Position numbers and translations under genes: made by a program | Shown: positions 25,030 to 34,373 of the stretch, piece by piece | Numbering within the stretch: the stretch's first letter is position 1 | Layout: each line of letters begins with the position of its first letter | The notes under the pieces: generated by a model | Seen by the model: only the letters and a program-made list of their open reading frames with translations | What the model was told of the DNA's origin: nothing | Database searches by the model: none | Source: Chromatiales bacterium (ex Bugula neritina AB1) | GTDB taxonomy: Bacteria; Pseudomonadota; Gammaproteobacteria; Granulosicoccales; Granulosicoccaceae | Assembly: GCA_001730015.1 (NCBI GenBank) | Contig: MDLA01000175.1 | Coordinates: 1-64,000, forward strand | Length of the DNA: 64,000 nt | Direction: 5' to 3'

Positions 25030-28000
25030 TCAGTTTGTAATCCGTCTTCTTGCTCTGGCTGCTTTTCTAGATGAGGCTCGATTGCTGCCTCTGGATGTGA
25101 CAGGCGCGACGGTGACTGCCGAACTGTCAAAAAAATTTGCCAGTGCTTCGATGGTTGTATGCCGATATAGATCGACCATGCTTAGTTCTTTTCCGAGCCC
25201 CGGATCGTTATTGATTCGCCTCATTACATCGATAATAAGCAGTGAGTGACCGCCAATATCGAAAAAGTTCTCTCGTTTACCGACCTGATCCACACCAAGC
25301 GCCGCTTTCCAGTGAGACTCGATTGCAGACTCGGTACCTGACTTCGGCAGGGACTCCACGGGTGCTTTTCTATTTTTGCCGGGGGCGGGCAGGGCATTGC
25401 GATCGATTTTGCCATTGGGTGTGAGTGGCAGAGTCTTAAGTGGTACATAGCTGGCTGGCAGCATAAATGACGGCAAAGTTTTTGATAACAGCGAGCGTAG
25501 TTCATCAGCGCTGGGCAGATTGCCGGAAGCCGGAACCAGATACGCGACCAGCCGTTTGTCACCGGGTGTGTCTTCACGTGCACAAACGACAGCCTGATTG
25601 ACTTCTGCTGTGTTCAATAGGGCGGTTTCTATTTCACCCAGCTCGACCCGATAGCCATGTATTTTTACCTGGTTATCAATCCGGCCAAGGAAATGAATTT
25701 TACCGTCCGTATCGTATTTGGCGAGATCTCCGGTGCGATAAAGTCTTGGAGACCGGGTGGCGTCAAACGGGTTTCGTATAAACTTCTCACTGGTCAGGGT
25801 TTTATTGTTGAGGTACCCGGGTACAACGCCATTGCCGCCAATTAGCAATTCGCCTGCAAGCCCGGGGGGCAGTAATTGCATTTGCTCATCAACGATATAG
25901 ATCTGTGTGTTGGCGATTGGAGTACCAATATCAACCGAATCTGCACCGCGCGTGATACGGGAGGTTGTCGACCATATCGTTGTTTCTGTTGGTCCGTACA
26001 TATTGCTGACTTTGCCAGTCACGCAGTTGGAGAGTTCCGTGCTCAATTCCAGTGGCAGGGCCTCGCCGCCAACCAAAAGGTGTTCTAGAGTAGCAACGGC
26101 CTCTCGTGACTTTCTGTCCACCATTAAAAGCGCAGCCATGGAAGGAGTGCATTGCAGATGCGTGACACCATGTTTTCTGATTAGCGCGGGTACAGTGTGC
26201 TCTTCGCTGCTTGCTTTTTCTTCAGGTGCCGGGTTGCAGCGTTGCCTTGCCTGTGCAAGGTAGGGAAGGTGCTGCAGAACATCGTCGTCGGCCATACCGA
26301 AGTCTATAAGGCAGGCGACTTCGTTCACGCCAATCTCCTTGCATCGATCCAGCATTGACACAGCTTCATCAACTGAGCCGAAAAGGCCGCTGGTTGAAAA
26401 ATAGCGCTCGAATGCAAATTGCAGAAGTGCATCCATGTCTTCTTCGCTGATCGTTTCGAAAAATGAATCGAGAGTAGCGCCCGTTTCTTCTGATACCTGC
26501 TTGAAGGTCGGGAATGACCATGCTGCTTCTTTAACCAGAAACATGGCGGACTTCAGGTACTCCTTCATGGGTTTTTCTACCAGTGCTTTTACATCTGCCC
26601 GGTTCTCTCCCACGCAGGTGTGTAGCATCACGGTTACCTGGCCGGGACCGGTGTGACCTGCCTTTAAGCGAGCCTCCTGGTAGAGTTCTATTTTTCCTTT
26701 CAGTTCATCAATCGTTTGCCCTAGCAAGTGAGTGAGAAGGTTCGCTCCCACTTCACCGGCTTTGGTGAAATTATCGGGGTTCCCTGCAGTGGTTATCCAT
26801 ACTGGCAGTTCTGATTGAATCGGCCGTGGGAGGGTCTTGACGGAAACAGTTCCCTTGGGGCCTGGAAAGTCAACTGATTCGCCTCGCCAGAGTTGTTGAA
26901 CGGTTTCCAGTTGCTCAAACATGTGGCTTTTTGCATCGGCGAAATGATCGGGTCTGATAGCAAAATCCGGAGCGGCCCAGCCTGATGCAAAGGCGACCCC
27001 CGCCCGGCCATTGGAGAGGTTATCTATAACTGACCAGTCCTCGGCAATTCGAATCGGGCTGTGCAATGGAGCTACGCAACTTCCGGCGCGTATGTCAATA
27101 TTCTTTGTGGTGGCGGCAACAGCGGCACAGGTAACAGCGGGATTTGGAAATGATCCGCCAAACGCCGAAAAATGGCGTTCCGGGTTCCAGACTGCTGCGA
27201 AGCCGTTTTCATCGGCGAACTTTGCGCCCTCCAGTAGCAGGCGGTATTTGTCATCTGCTACTCTGGTCGCGGTTGTCTCTGTAGCTACGTTCCAGTAAAA
27301 CAGGCTTAAGTCAATTGTTTTGTCGGGGTATTGTGTGGCAGCTGGCTTTCGCTGTTGAGTGTGCTCATTGTTGTATAGAACTACTTTAAAGCCGCGTGTC
27401 AGGGTCCAGAATACTTCCAGAACCGAGATATCGAATGAGATACTGGTTACAGCCAGCCAGGTGCCGGAGCGCTCGCTGATCTGTTGGTCCATGGCGCTTA
27501 GAAAGTTGTCGACATTGCGGTGCTCGACCATTACGCCTTTCGGGTTTCCGGTTGACCCGGAGGTATAGATTACATATGCGAGTGAGTCGAGCGCAACCTG
27601 AGTCTCAGAATTTGGTTCGGTAGCCAGGTGGATCAGTGCGGGCGTTACCGTTTTGCACTGTGTCTGAAGAAATGTAGTGTAGTTTTCCCCCGCGAGGATA
27701 ATAGCCAGGCCGGAATCCTCCACCATATATTCTAATCGTTCTACGGGGTAGACTGGATCTAGTGGAACGTACGCTGCTCCGGTTTTAAGCACACCGAATA
27801 AATAGATAATAAGATTGATGTCGCGATCACACAACACACCGACCAGATCACCGGGTTTGATACCCTGGGTGGTAAGATACCTGGCAACATGATTGGCTCT
27901 GGCATTGAGTTCGCGATAACTAATGCTGGTGTCTTGATACACCAGGGCTGTTGAATCAGGGTGTTTGTCAACGCGTTGTTCGAAGGCTCTGTGTATGGTT

Positions 28001-29682
28001 AACGGGTTCAGCGGCGAATCTGTATTATTCCATTGTGTTAGCTGAGCTCTTTCCTGTGCTGATAGCATGGACAGGTTTTTAACCAATATGCTTTGATCGA
28101 CCAGCGCCGAGGCTCTGATTGCACTCAGCTCTTTCTGCATCCGGCTGATAGTCGACTCGGAAAAAGCAGACGGGTTATATTGCCAGCTGATGCTTGCGCC
28201 ATCGTCAGCGATTGAAAATAGAAGATCGTATGGCAATTGCCCGGTTGGTAATTCGCCGCCACGGGATATTGCAATTGATGATTCCCGGTATTGAGATGTG
28301 TCGCTTCCTATACGTTCGGCATAGTCCCGGCTGAACGGTGTGTGCTGTAGCAATTCGGCTCGATCAGATTCTATCTTTTTCTGGAAATCGGCTATTGGCA
28401 GATTGGTGGAATCGACATGAAACGGAATGTGCTTGCTTAAGCAGGTTAGTTCGCTGGATGCTTTGTTAACCAGTGTAAGGTCGAAACTCTGCTTTGCGGA
28501 TAGTCGTCCCAGGTAGGCAAGCAGAATAGCCAGCGTGGAGGTTCCGGTGGTGTTGTTATAGTGGCTGGTGGTGTCAAGTTGCTGAACACGTATTTTGGTA
28601 GTACAGGCTGTACCCGGTACCTGATCGGGTAAAGTTATCTTTGAAAAAGAGGTGAGCTTTGGCAGCCAATACCGCTCTGTCTTTGCTGAATCGATAAGTT
28701 CATCTGTAATTGATAACAGTTGCTGGCTAGTGATGGAAGGCAACTGATCTGATACGCCTTGAAGTGCAGATGCAAGAGTTAGTTTTATTGCACCGTTTTT
28801 ACAGGCAACAGTAATATTTTTACCCTCTGCGCTGATAATCTTGCCGGGAAAATCAGAGTTTCTGTTGTCGGGTGTTGCGCTGGTTACTTGAATATACTCT
28901 TGCCCTGTCCACACTACCGGCTTGCAAAGCGGGTTGTTGTAGGTTCCAAAATCCAGCGCGTTCACTAGTTGCTTCAGCTGAGTCGCATCGAGTGACCAGT
29001 CCAGAACCGGGCACGGTCTGTCACGTTTGGTGTAGACTTTTGACTTGTTTCCACGCTGGGGAGTAGCGATTACCTGTTTTTGTGACAGCGCTGGTACCAG
29101 GCTCGAGAACGTAGACTCAGCGTGTTGATAGCACTTGGCGTTGAGAGTCAGTGAGGTTTCGTCGTCAGAAATATTAAAATCGCTGCGCGCAAGTATATTG
29201 CCGCTATCTACTGTTTCCGCCATGAGGTGAAAACAGATGGCATGAGAGTTTTCTCCGTTAATTATTGCCCAGCTGGGTGTGTTTATTCCAATATAGTCTG
29301 GTAGTGGTCCGTCATGGTAATTGATGGCTGCAATTGCAGCCTGATTTACTATGTTTTGCGGAACTATGTTTAGATTGGTGATGCTCAGCAGATAATCAAA
29401 GGACAGAGACCGTGTGACATCTGCGAGTTCTGCATAGGGGTAGCAGTGAAAATTGTGCTGGGTACACCAGGGTATTACCTGTGGGTGGGAGCTGAATACG
29501 CCACTGATGGAGTTGCCGTTTTCCAGCCAGATCCCGGCGCAGCGCAGTAGCAGACTCTCTTCGCCGATAAAAATAGCGGAACAGGGTTCAGCTCGATGTA
29601 CTTTATCCTTGTGCAGCAGCTGCCCTGGATTTACCTCTCCAGTGCGGTTTTGATCGTCGGGCTGTGATCCGTTTCTGTGCAC
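25030..29682 (-). CDS. NRPS: formyltransferase - partial C - A with inserted luciferase-like monooxygenase - PCP
   Basis: 1550 residues. Residues 1-250 are a formyltransferase domain (INYHDGPLPDYIGINTPSWA and VDSGNIL carry the Asn-His-Asp triad), followed by a small FMT C-terminal-like domain. About 320-540 looks like only the later part of a condensation domain; no HHxxxDG is present. The adenylation domain begins near 545 (core A3 YTSGSTGNPKGV near 707; FDIS retains the Asp that binds the alpha-amino group). It is interrupted at about 785-1130 by a luciferase-like FMN-dependent monooxygenase of the MupA/Atu3671 type, then resumes (NMYGPTETT near 1229, YRTGDLAKYDTDG, LPLTPNGKIDRNALP). A PCP ends the protein (GGHSLL near 1478). 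GTG start with GAGG upstream. First gene of the operon; probably loads and oxidises or N-formylates a starter amino acid for the PKS. Confidence 0.9.
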   Translation of the reverse strand: MHRNGSQPDDQNRTGEVNPGQLLHKDKVHRAEPCSAIFIGEESLLLRCAGIWLENGNSISGVFSSHPQVIPWCTQHNFHCYPYAELADVTRSLSFDYLLSITNLNIVPQNIVNQAAIAAINYHDGPLPDYIGINTPSWAIINGENSHAICFHLMAETVDSGNILARSDFNISDDETSLTLNAKCYQHAESTFSSLVPALSQKQVIATPQRGNKSKVYTKRDRPCPVLDWSLDATQLKQLVNALDFGTYNNPLCKPVVWTGQEYIQVTSATPDNRNSDFPGKIISAEGKNITVACKNGAIKLTLASALQGVSDQLPSITSQQLLSITDELIDSAKTERYWLPKLTSFSKITLPDQVPGTACTTKIRVQQLDTTSHYNNTTGTSTLAILLAYLGRLSAKQSFDLTLVNKASSELTCLSKHIPFHVDSTNLPIADFQKKIESDRAELLQHTPFSRDYAERIGSDTSQYRESSIAISRGGELPTGQLPYDLLFSIADDGASISWQYNPSAFSESTISRMQKELSAIRASALVDQSILVKNLSMLSAQERAQLTQWNNTDSPLNPLTIHRAFEQRVDKHPDSTALVYQDTSISYRELNARANHVARYLTTQGIKPGDLVGVLCDRDINLIIYLFGVLKTGAAYVPLDPVYPVERLEYMVEDSGLAIILAGENYTTFLQTQCKTVTPALIHLATEPNSETQVALDSLAYVIYTSGSTGNPKGVMVEHRNVDNFLSAMDQQISERSGTWLAVTSISFDISVLEVFWTLTRGFKVVLYNNEHTQQRKPAATQYPDKTIDLSLFYWNVATETTATRVADDKYRLLLEGAKFADENGFAAVWNPERHFSAFGGSFPNPAVTCAAVAATTKNIDIRAGSCVAPLHSPIRIAEDWSVIDNLSNGRAGVAFASGWAAPDFAIRPDHFADAKSHMFEQLETVQQLWRGESVDFPGPKGTVSVKTLPRPIQSELPVWITTAGNPDNFTKAGEVGANLLTHLLGQTIDELKGKIELYQEARLKAGHTGPGQVTVMLHTCVGENRADVKALVEKPMKEYLKSAMFLVKEAAWSFPTFKQVSEETGATLDSFFETISEEDMDALLQFAFERYFSTSGLFGSVDEAVSMLDRCKEIGVNEVACLIDFGMADDDVLQHLPYLAQARQRCNPAPEEKASSEEHTVPALIRKHGVTHLQCTPSMAALLMVDRKSREAVATLEHLLVGGEALPLELSTELSNCVTGKVSNMYGPTETTIWSTTSRITRGADSVDIGTPIANTQIYIVDEQMQLLPPGLAGELLIGGNGVVPGYLNNKTLTSEKFIRNPFDATRSPRLYRTGDLAKYDTDGKIHFLGRIDNQVKIHGYRVELGEIETALLNTAEVNQAVVCAREDTPGDKRLVAYLVPASGNLPSADELRSLLSKTLPSFMLPASYVPLKTLPLTPNGKIDRNALPAPGKNRKAPVESLPKSGTESAIESHWKAALGVDQVGKRENFFDIGGHSLLIIDVMRRINNDPGLGKELSMVDLYRHTTIEALANFFDSSAVTVAPVTSRGSNRASSRKAARARRRITN

Positions 29683-30268
29683 TTTAACTTTACCTCTTCA
29701 TTGATACACTTCTCTTGCAGAGCAGTTGAGCGAATCGCAGGTGTTACTGAACTACTGAATTCGCCCGTTGGAACTGATTGAGCAGTTTCCGGCGAATTAC
29801 GTCTATGGTTACACAGCCCTTAGGTGGCGTATTCGAATCAGTTCATAAAATGACGGTCTGAATAACGACTGGGAGGCATGACGCCAGGTTTCTGTGCAGT
29901 CAATGTTTATGGAATATACGTTAATCGCGGGCAGGAGAACGAAGGCGGTTCGGACAATGCGTTTCAACAAACGGTTTAGATCGTAGTTTGCTCCTCCAGT
30001 ACGATTTGGCCTTGTTCGCTAGAGTGCGGAGTGATCAATATCTGCGGTAAGCACGACCAGTCAAAGATCAGCGCCGTAGATTCTGATACTTTTTGTTGTT
30101 TCAATAACTGTACAATTGAACGGGCCGCGATATTGTTCTTATGCGGTATCTACTTGTTTCATTCGCGGTATAGTACCGCTTCAACTATGAGTTACATTAT
30201 TTGTCTTCCGCGGGACTCCTCTATCGCGTTAACACTTTCTACAAAGCAGGCACGGGTTTTTGATCTGA
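29683..30268. other. divergent intergenic region between NRPS and transporter
   Basis: 586 bases without a credible gene; short frames in it have no ribosome binding site or family features. It must carry the promoters for the minus-strand biosynthetic operon and the plus-strand transporter. The only structure I can point to is the GCGGTA palindrome near the transporter end (separate entry). No riboswitch, tRNA or strong sigma-70 pair was recognised. Confidence 0.5.
30143..30179. promoter_or_regulatory. possible operator: three GCGGTA half-sites
   Basis: A perfect inverted repeat GCGGTA-TAG-TACCGC at 30165-30179, with another direct GCGGTA at 30143-30148, 22 bases upstream. The site is about 90-125 bases before the EamA transporter start. 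Such a dyad could bind a dimeric regulator of the divergent biosynthetic and transporter genes. No regulator gene is seen nearby, so this is weak. Confidence 0.25.
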
Positions 30269-31105
30269 ATGGGCTACATACTCGCCAGCATACTGGCATC
30301 GACATTAATCCTTGTGCTATTTCGATGGATGCAACATTCCGGTGCGAATACCCGCCACGCAATCCTGATTGGTTACCTGGCATCGGCCGTTGCAGGTGTA
30401 GCCATTTTTGACGTTGACTGGAGCTTAAGTTCCCAGGGATGGTTCTGGCCCGCGGCCCTGGAAGGCGTTGGTTTTTACGTTGTGTTTCGAATGATGGCAC
30501 TGACAACGCAAATTTCGGGAATTACCGTAGCCAGTATCGCTACAAAAATGAGTGTTGTAATACCAACCCTGGTCGGCATAGTTGTGCTGAATGAGTCGGC
30601 CAGTTTATTAAAGATCGGCGGGCTGGTCTTTGGTGTGTTGTCGGTTTTTATTGCCGCCGGCTCTCGTATAAGAGTTGCGAAGTGGTTTCTGCCATTGCTG
30701 GTATTCTTTTGTACCGGATTAATTGATACCAGTTTTAAACTCTTTCAAATTTGGGGGCTGACAGACGCCCAGTTTCCAGGCTTTGTGATCACTATTTTTG
30801 GATTTGCGTTTATTGCAGGCGCTCTGCATCACCTTCTGCAGCCCGATCGGTTAGTCAATCGGATAAGCGTAGTTTGCGGGGTGGTACTCGGGTTGGCAAA
30901 TTTGGGCACCGTTTATTTTATATTAAAGGCGCTCGCACTCCCGGGTTGGGAGAGCTCCATTGTATTTCCATTTAACAATTTCGGTATTGTGTTGGCTTCG
31001 ACCCTGACAGCCATATTTCTATTCGGCGAACGACCAACCAGAACAACCAGATTCAGCCTTGCCTGTGCTGTTGTGTCAATCGCGCTACTTTATGCAGCAA
31101 GCTAG
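30269..31105 (+). CDS. EamA/DMT-family transporter
   Basis: 278-residue polytopic membrane protein with about nine or ten hydrophobic helices in two similar halves, matching the drug/metabolite transporter (EamA) plan: first half through VVIPTLVGIVVLNESASLLKIGGLVFGV and second half through PFNNFGIVLASTLTAIFLFGERPT. ATG at 30269; no strong ribosome binding site. It is divergent from the NRPS/PKS operon and is the only transporter beside it, so export of the cluster product is plausible but unproven. It ends 4 bases before the convergent GGDEF-EAL gene. Confidence 0.85.
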   Translation: MGYILASILASTLILVLFRWMQHSGANTRHAILIGYLASAVAGVAIFDVDWSLSSQGWFWPAALEGVGFYVVFRMMALTTQISGITVASIATKMSVVIPTLVGIVVLNESASLLKIGGLVFGVLSVFIAAGSRIRVAKWFLPLLVFFCTGLIDTSFKLFQIWGLTDAQFPGFVITIFGFAFIAGALHHLLQPDRLVNRISVVCGVVLGLANLGTVYFILKALALPGWESSIVFPFNNFGIVLASTLTAIFLFGERPTRTTRFSLACAVVSIALLYAAS

Positions 31106-31109
31106 CAGA

Positions 31110-33884
31110 TCAGGCGACAACAACTTCAAGACGTTCGGGTTCGTGTAATAAAAAGCCCTGTGCATAGTCGATTCCCAATTCCTTTGAGCGATCCAGTATC
31201 TGTGGGGTTTTAACAAATTCAGCTACCGTTTTAAGCCCCATTATTTTTGCGACATCAACAAAGCAGCGCACAGCAGCATCATCAAGGCGATCATCCATCA
31301 TTCCAGTGATATATTGTCCGTCAATTTTTAAAATATCGACCTTCAGCACTTTAAGATAACCAAAAGATGAGGCCCCGGCACCGAAATCGTCGAGTGCTAT
31401 TTGAACACCCAGTTCGCGAACATTGTCTATAAATACTGTGCTATCGGCGATTCTTGTGACAGCGGCAGTCTCTGTAATCTCAAGACAGATCTTCCGGCAT
31501 ATATCCTCGCCCGCATAGGACAAAAGATCTATTACCTCATCGTGAAACTTTCGGTCTCCTATCGATTGGCCAGACAAGTTTATGCACAGCTGTTCAATTG
31601 CTGAAATATCGGAAAGACGCATTAAATGGTTTATAGCGCGTTGCAAAACCCAGCGATCAACTAGCGTTGCCAGATGAAATCGTTCTGCTGCCCGGAGAAA
31701 TATATTCGGTGGTATAAGGCTGCCATCAGTGTCCTTAAGACGTAGAAGAACTTCGGCGTGCAAACCGGAGGTATTACTATGCAATCCTTCTATACGCTGA
31801 GCGTATAGAACAAATTGATCATCATGATCAACCGCTTGTTGCAAGCGTGTTGCCCATTGCATATCTTTTTGGCGAATTTGAATTGTCTTGTCGGTGTCTA
31901 CCCAGAGATTGACTCGATTTCTACCGGCTTCCTTTGCCGCATAGCATGAGCGGTCAGCTGCCTGCATCGCTGCCGCTGTTGTTGACCAGCGTTTATCCAG
32001 TGGCACTAACCCTATACTGGTGCCGATCCTGAATTGCTGATCTGAGTGAGTAAAACGGTATTCGTGTACGTGCTCACAGATGAGCCTGGCAACCCGATGA
32101 GCCTGCTCCGTAGAGCAGTCTTCGAGAATAACGCCGAATTCGTCACCACCTATGCGCGCAAACGTGTCTGATGTTCGAACGCATTTTTGCATTATTTTGG
32201 ATACCTGTTGCAAGAGCAGGTCTCCGGCGGAATGACCACAGGTATCGTTAACTAATTTAAACCGATCAAGATCGATGTACATCAACGCGTGGCTTTTGTC
32301 GAATTCAGATGCCCGGTCAAGTGATAGACTTAGTTGCGCTTCAAACTCTGAGCGATTCACGAGTCCGGTTAGTTCATCATGTGTGGCTCGATAGCTCATC
32401 TCGATGGACAGCCGTCTTTGCTCGGTTACGTCGTGAAATACCAGCACGACACCTAGAATATCATTTGATTTATTTTTGATCGGTGCCGCTGAGTCGGCTA
32501 TTCCGTACTCCTTCCCGGAACGTGAGATTAGTACGGTATGATTAGCAAGCCCGACAATGCGACCATGCTCCAGACACGATTCCACCGGGTTCGGCGTCAC
32601 CAGTCTGGTGTGCTCATTGATAATATTAAATATCTGAACAAGTGGCTGTCCTTCGGCTTCCTGATGCGTCCATTCTGTCATTCGCTCGGCGATTGGATTC
32701 AACCAGGTGACAATACCCTGCGCATCGGTAGTAATTACAGCGTCTCCGATAGAGGAAAGAGTTACACGCAATAGTTCGTGTTGTTCGGCAAGCTCAGCTG
32801 TAATTTTCCGAAGCGGAGTGACGTCCCAATTAACGCCGAGGAGCCGTATCGCTTTACCGTCGGGATTGCGTGTTATTTTAGCTGAGGAGCGCAAATGGCA
32901 GGTAGTATTGTTGTTCCCGGTGCTTCGGTACTCGGTATCAATAGAATTCCCTTCCTCTATCGAATTGCGTAGCAAAGCCCGGGTCCTGTGGCGATCCTCA
33001 GGATGCAGGGAGCTCATCCAGCGCTCAAAATCTACATAGCCGCTTGTGCCGGGTAAGCCATGTAGCTGGAACATCTCTGGTGTCCAATGCAGTGTGTTGC
33101 GCTCTAGGTTCCAGTCCCATATTCCAATGTTGCCGTTCTCGGTTGCGAGTGCAATGCGTTCATACGCATCTTCAAGCGCGCTGCGCTGGGCTATTTTCTC
33201 AGTGATATCTTCAACCAGACCAACGTGGCCTGACAACTTTCCGGTGGTATCAAATACAGGTCGGGAAACCGCTCTGACATGAGTTATAACTGCGTCGTCC
33301 CGGCCGATTCGAAATTCCATATCGAAATTCCGGCCTTTGGCTGCGGTATCGTTCCACTCATTGAATACTCTGTTTTTATCTTCATCGTATAGTGTTTGAC
33401 TCCAGCCGTGCCCCAATGCATCGTCGTGTGACAAGCCGAATATCTGCTGCCATCGTGGATTTGCATGCGTACACGCTCCTTCTGCATCGGTTCTGAATAG
33501 TCCCATAGGCGATGCATCACTCACTGCTCTAAAGCGTGATTCACTGATTGCCAGTGAGTTATTGATGCGTCGGACTTCAAGCACCTGAACAACGGCTCTG
33601 GATAAGTTCAGCAGTATTTCTTTTTGATTAGTAGTGAGTTTCCGGGGTTTGCGGTCGATAACGCACAGTGTTCCGGCGTTTGCGCCATTGCTTAGTTGCA
33701 GAGTCGCCCCGGCATAGAAGCGAATATTGGGTTCACCCAGTACCAGCGGGTTGTCGGAGAATCGTGGATCTTCTGTGGCATCGGTTATTTCCAGAATACC
33801 GTTCTGCTCGATTGAGTGTGCGCAAAAGCGTGCTCCCTGGGCGTTTCGGTTACACCGGGGAGCCCCGTGTTCGCCTTGAACCAT
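31110..33884 (-). CDS. PAS-PAS-PAS-GGDEF-EAL cyclic-di-GMP protein (main frame; 5' part frameshifted)
   Basis: Main frame of a c-di-GMP turnover protein, 924 codons as it stands. It begins within a GAF domain (FCAHSIEQNG, ATEDPRFSDNPLV, IRFYAGATL), followed by three PAS domains (about 112-230, 238-360 and 370-490), a GGDEF domain with intact GGDEF at about 579-583, and an EAL domain (about 690-915). The EAL motif itself reads EVL (AEVLLRL, about 709), while LEITETA, LDDFGAGASSFGYL and LKIDGQYI are preserved, so phosphodiesterase activity is likely but should be tested. The apparent start at 33884 is not natural: the missing N-terminal half of GAF is in another frame (33785-34048), joined by a one-base slip in an A4 run at 33824-33827. 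Both synthesis and hydrolysis domains look functional. Confidence 0.85.
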   Translation of the reverse strand: MVQGEHGAPRCNRNAQGARFCAHSIEQNGILEITDATEDPRFSDNPLVLGEPNIRFYAGATLQLSNGANAGTLCVIDRKPRKLTTNQKEILLNLSRAVVQVLEVRRINNSLAISESRFRAVSDASPMGLFRTDAEGACTHANPRWQQIFGLSHDDALGHGWSQTLYDEDKNRVFNEWNDTAAKGRNFDMEFRIGRDDAVITHVRAVSRPVFDTTGKLSGHVGLVEDITEKIAQRSALEDAYERIALATENGNIGIWDWNLERNTLHWTPEMFQLHGLPGTSGYVDFERWMSSLHPEDRHRTRALLRNSIEEGNSIDTEYRSTGNNNTTCHLRSSAKITRNPDGKAIRLLGVNWDVTPLRKITAELAEQHELLRVTLSSIGDAVITTDAQGIVTWLNPIAERMTEWTHQEAEGQPLVQIFNIINEHTRLVTPNPVESCLEHGRIVGLANHTVLISRSGKEYGIADSAAPIKNKSNDILGVVLVFHDVTEQRRLSIEMSYRATHDELTGLVNRSEFEAQLSLSLDRASEFDKSHALMYIDLDRFKLVNDTCGHSAGDLLLQQVSKIMQKCVRTSDTFARIGGDEFGVILEDCSTEQAHRVARLICEHVHEYRFTHSDQQFRIGTSIGLVPLDKRWSTTAAAMQAADRSCYAAKEAGRNRVNLWVDTDKTIQIRQKDMQWATRLQQAVDHDDQFVLYAQRIEGLHSNTSGLHAEVLLRLKDTDGSLIPPNIFLRAAERFHLATLVDRWVLQRAINHLMRLSDISAIEQLCINLSGQSIGDRKFHDEVIDLLSYAGEDICRKICLEITETAAVTRIADSTVFIDNVRELGVQIALDDFGAGASSFGYLKVLKVDILKIDGQYITGMMDDRLDDAAVRCFVDVAKIMGLKTVAEFVKTPQILDRSKELGIDYAQGFLLHEPERLEVVVA

Positions 33885-34048
33885 TGTCGATCAGTGTCTA
33901 TCAACGATATGAGTGAAATAGGAACACCGCAAACAGCAGCGGCAACTTTAACGAGCCCGTCAAAAACTGCTTCTGCTTTGGTGTCCAGAACTTTCAGGTC
34001 AATCAGGGACTCGATACGATCCGTTTCGCTCAAGGATGATGTAGCCAT
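33785..34048 (-). pseudogene. N-terminal GAF fragment of the GGDEF-EAL gene (frameshift)
   Basis: This frame starts with ATG at 34048 (MATSSLSETDRIESL) and contains the first half of a GAF domain (LISLIDTDRQWFK, GLPGVTETPREHAF). After HAF the family sequence continues with CAHS in the frame of the neighbouring entry. One extra T on the coding strand in the TTTT run (plus-strand AAAA 33824-33827) would fuse both into a single protein of about 979 residues. Either a real frameshift or a sequencing or assembly slip in a homopolymer. Confidence 0.8.
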
Positions 34049-34373
34049 TAATCACCTGCTTTTCGTTGTTCTTGTATTTTTAACCCGGCGCTATCAGGTT
34101 GACTTTTATTGCCTTGCTGCCTGTAGATATTGTTCGAAAAAGCAATACTAATTGAAGAAAGCAAGAGCCTGATGCCAGTAGAACATAGACTGCCTGAGAT
34201 GAAAACGAAGTTGGTTCTGTATATTCCTGAATTTAATTAAGTTAATAAAATAAATGTCATTATGTTATAGATTCAGGTGTTACATAGAGTAACTTTCATT
34301 GATCGATGAAAACTGCAACTGGCAGTTACTTTCCGGTTGGGTAGAATGAGTTAATCCATCGATTCGGAATATC
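34049..34373. other. divergent intergenic region
   Basis: 325 bases between the GGDEF-EAL gene (minus) and the M81 peptidase gene (plus). AT-rich near 34230-34270. No gene, repeat or RNA recognised; it should hold both promoters, but I could not assign boxes. Confidence 0.5.
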
